NCBI GenBank assembly: GCA_019648995.1
Contig: BLXT01000942.1
Location: 31,102-51,174, forward strand
Length of the DNA stretch: 20,073 nucleotides
Reading direction: 5' to 3'
From: Plakobranchus ocellatus
Taxonomy: Eukaryota > Mollusca > Gastropoda > Plakobranchidae
Part shown: positions 17,260 to 20,073 of the stretch, one piece after another
Layout of the letters: the number at the start of each line of letters is the position of its first letter
How positions within the stretch are numbered: position 1 is the first letter of the stretch
The notes under the pieces: generated by a model
The model's input: the letters and a program-made list of their open reading frames with translations, nothing else
Database searches by the model: none
What the model was told of the DNA's origin: nothing
Translations under genes and position numbers: made by a program

Positions 17260-20073
17260 CATCTTTGAGAGTTGACTAATTCTTTGCGAGACATCAATTG
17301 TGATGATATATAACTGTCTTTCATTAAATGCACGGAAAAATGAGTAGAATTGTAGAAAGTAAAATTCAGCTCTTAGTGCATTAAAAACAATAAATCACAA
17401 TTCTAAATCTTCAAATGCCTGTGTGCACTTACCCTGCTGAAACATTGCAAGCAGTCTTCGATATGGAAATTAGGAGGCAGGTCCTATGCTTTCATTTGAG
17501 CATTAAGTGGATTTTTATGGATCTACTGAGTTCATAAAGATACTCAACAGCCTGTTGATCTTTCTCTGTGGAGAATGAGATTTTAGTGAGAGTAGCAGCC
17601 CTTGGTTCCTACAGCTTAAATTCTGTGCAAGTTAATTATGTTATGTAACTTCTAAAAAAATGAAAAAAAGAAAATCAAGCCTTAATGTAAAATCCTTTTT
17701 CACCAATTTTATCATTGCAGCCTTTCTTCAAAGGCTTTGTTTCAAGACGTTTCAGAAGGTCTTAATATATGTAGGACACTAGGTTTGTGTGACTGGCCCT
17801 GCACCTGCCTAGAAAGACTGACTGGATCCCATTGTTGTGAGCAGGTGCTATAAAACAGACTGAATCTAATTACCTGAAATCAACAGGTGATAATGTGTGA
17901 TGACCTGAGAAAACCTGCACTGTTTGGTGCAAGACCCGTGTAAAAATATAAAATATGGATTTCTTCTTTAATCATTTGATTTTCCTTGAAAATTTCATAA
18001 CTACAGTCCAAATTGAACTGTGAACAAAATTTATCAAACTACAGAGTGTCCATGAATGGTTTTGGAGTGCAGGGAATACAAAACTTAACATGCAAATTTG
18101 GTTAGTTGTGAAAGGTTTTCTCAATTGCATGCAAAGATCAGACCAAGTTTTTAAAAAGATTTTGCATCTTCAGTTCAAAGAAGGGCCACAGCTTTTGGTT
18201 GTCCTTGACTTTTCCCTTTCAGGCTCAGAGACAGTAGGCTTTCTCTAGACATGATTGTGTTTAGAAAACCATGCCGCTGTATCCATGATCCAGTTCTTCC
18301 GTACCAAACTGACAGGCCGTTGAAATGTCTGGAGTTTGATGAGATTGAATTCTCATGTCTTTTCTGAAATTATGCTTCAGTTTAATGGATGGTATCATGA
18401 AGAGAGAAAAAAAACTTCAAAATTTTAGTCGTTATCTTTAAACAAAGAACCAAAGCCATTGTTGTGCCATTGTGTTAGCCCAATTATGGTATGGTTGTAC
18501 ATGTATAAGTTTTTATCAAATACAGTATTTTTAGTAATTTCTTTTTTTGGAGAACAAACAATATGATTTTGAATTTCCTTATTTGTCAAATAAAAATGTT
18601 TCATATATTTGTTGAAAAGGAAACCAAAAACTTCTGGAACAAAAATATTCTGACTGATATTATATAAAACAACCACATATAATCCTTTATTGTCTTTTAA
18701 ATTGGAAATAAAATATATGTAGCTCAATTGTTTTTTTTTTGTGTGTTATTTCTTTGTGAATTAAACACACATCTCTTTTTTTTTTCACAGATTATGAAGC
18801 CTTATATTGATTGAACTTATCTCAAATTTAATTTTAATCTTGGAAAATTAATTTTCAGGGATAGGACATTATGAAAACTGTCCTGAATTTGTGGTATATT
18901 TACACCTTTTGAACTTTATTTAATTAACATAAACACTGCCACATAAAAGTCCTGTGTAAAGTAAAATTCCTTTTGTGATACGGATAACAATTTGCGTTTT
19001 AAACCAAAAAGGATTGTGGTAGTGAAAGTAAATGAAGCTTAAAGTAAACAAAATAAAGAAAAGAGATTTAATTTTAAAAAGAAAACAACACGCGCGCACA
19101 CACAAATGGGGGTGGGAAGATCAAAGAATAGGCAAATAAGACTTAGTATTTTTGGCTATTAAAGTTGTAAAAATAGTGGGTGTCATTATATAAGTGAGTG
19201 GGCAATTTCATCTGGCTATGCTGAGTTATGACAGAATCTATCCCAAATACGTGTGGTGTAGCTATGCTAAGGCTATGGTTGTCTGATCTATATAGCCACA
19301 CGTACGGAAATAGTATGATTATGCAGGAAAAAAAAAGAAGAAATTTACGGAGACGAAAGCTATTCCACTCCAGGATTTGTAAGGTTTATAAAAATTTCAT
19401 GAAATGCTACTACAGTTGTATACAGAAAAGGACCTTATTGTTAGATTTTTTTTTAAAGCTTAAGTCATTTTCAACCCATTAAGCTCTGGCAGCATAAAGG
19501 AAATGATAATATCATTCAGACTTCAAATGCCTATAATATTCAGTCACATGAGCTGGAAAGTTACAAAAATCAAAACAAAAGGTAGCAGTTGTTATGTAAA
19601 GAGAGGTTTTCCTGAGTAATGAATGCAGTCCCAAATAAACTGATCAAACAATGAAATGGAAAATTTAGAGACGCTACAATACTAAAGATAAAATGCCTAA
19701 AATTTATATGCTCAACTCTAAGTCACCGGCTTTCAGTTCTGGACAATGGCCAATGATACTGCTGAAAACAAATGAAGAGCAACAGAGATTTGGTTTGTAA
19801 AAAGGTTGGAATTTAAAGTAGGTAAAAAAAAAATAATCGTCCGAGAAAGTGCGGAATAATTAATAACGTCAAGGCTGGACAAGATATAATTTGTAAGAAA
19901 CTGGCAGTAATCATTTAGTCAGTAATTTAATCCTTAAGTCTAGAATATACTTCACCCTCATCCTACCTTTCTGAGTTGAAAAAGAAGGCTGAAGATGCAG
20001 GTGTAGACAGGCACACAATGATATATGGAGAAATATAGCGGATGCACGATATAATCAACTCCTCCTGCCTTCC
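17260..20073. other. AT-rich downstream region, no gene recognised
   Basis: Scattered AATAAA hexamers, homopolymers and short open frames only. The longest is a 100-codon minus-strand frame (18425-18727) that opens with TTG rather than ATG and has no recognised domain. A CAGGTG-containing inverted repeat lies at 17801-17848. A small GCGCGCACACACAC tract lies near 19091. Confidence 0.55.

Overview
This window is AT-rich, low-density animal nuclear DNA. It holds long homopolymer and microsatellite tracts, spliceosomal introns with GT/AG borders, a decayed non-LTR retrotransposon and tRNA-derived SINEs. The flavour of the LINE relic and the SINE family suggests an invertebrate, most likely a gastropod mollusc (perhaps a sacoglossan-type sea slug). 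That placement is inferred from remembered repeat and protein families, not from any search. No bacterial features, CRISPR arrays or operons were seen.

Layout: 1-108 is a (GCT)n/(ACT)n trinucleotide array at the window edge. 109-2700 is AT-rich intergenic DNA with simple repeats only. About 2779-5437 is a multiply frameshifted relic of a non-LTR retrotransposon of the restriction-like-endonuclease (RLE) type. From 5' to 3' it shows remnants of an N-terminal zinc finger, a basic linker, reverse transcriptase, a CCHC-type knuckle and the RLE/C-terminal region. A roughly 160-bp tRNA-derived SINE (4015-4174) sits inside it, and a second tRNA-like head (5448-5527) abuts its 3' end. 5531-6828 is intergenic.

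The one real gene runs from 6829 to 16499 on the + strand. I assembled nine coding exons by hand. All junctions are GT/AG, all phases agree, and together they give one 419-residue protein. It is a PLP-dependent, fold-type I (aminotransferase class V) enzyme of the isopenicillin N epimerase-like/CefD-like group, with the HGSYG motif, the VDGAH cofactor aspartate, the HKW Schiff-base lysine and a C-terminal substrate-type arginine. The first exon (19 coding bases) is the least certain part. Intron 4 (2.2 kb) carries a second sense copy of the same SINE. Intron 5 is a long CT/TGTC low-complexity tract.

Downstream, 16500 to about 17260 is probable 3' UTR or flank. It has AATAAA signals, a genomic A26 tract, and a third, antisense and 3'-truncated SINE copy (about 17123-17205). 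17260-20073 shows no recognisable gene.

The window is therefore one metabolic-enzyme gene set among retrotransposon debris. I see no multi-gene system. The most interesting items are the animal CefD-like gene of unknown substrate, its micro first exon, and the three-copy SINE family with its nested LINE/SINE history.
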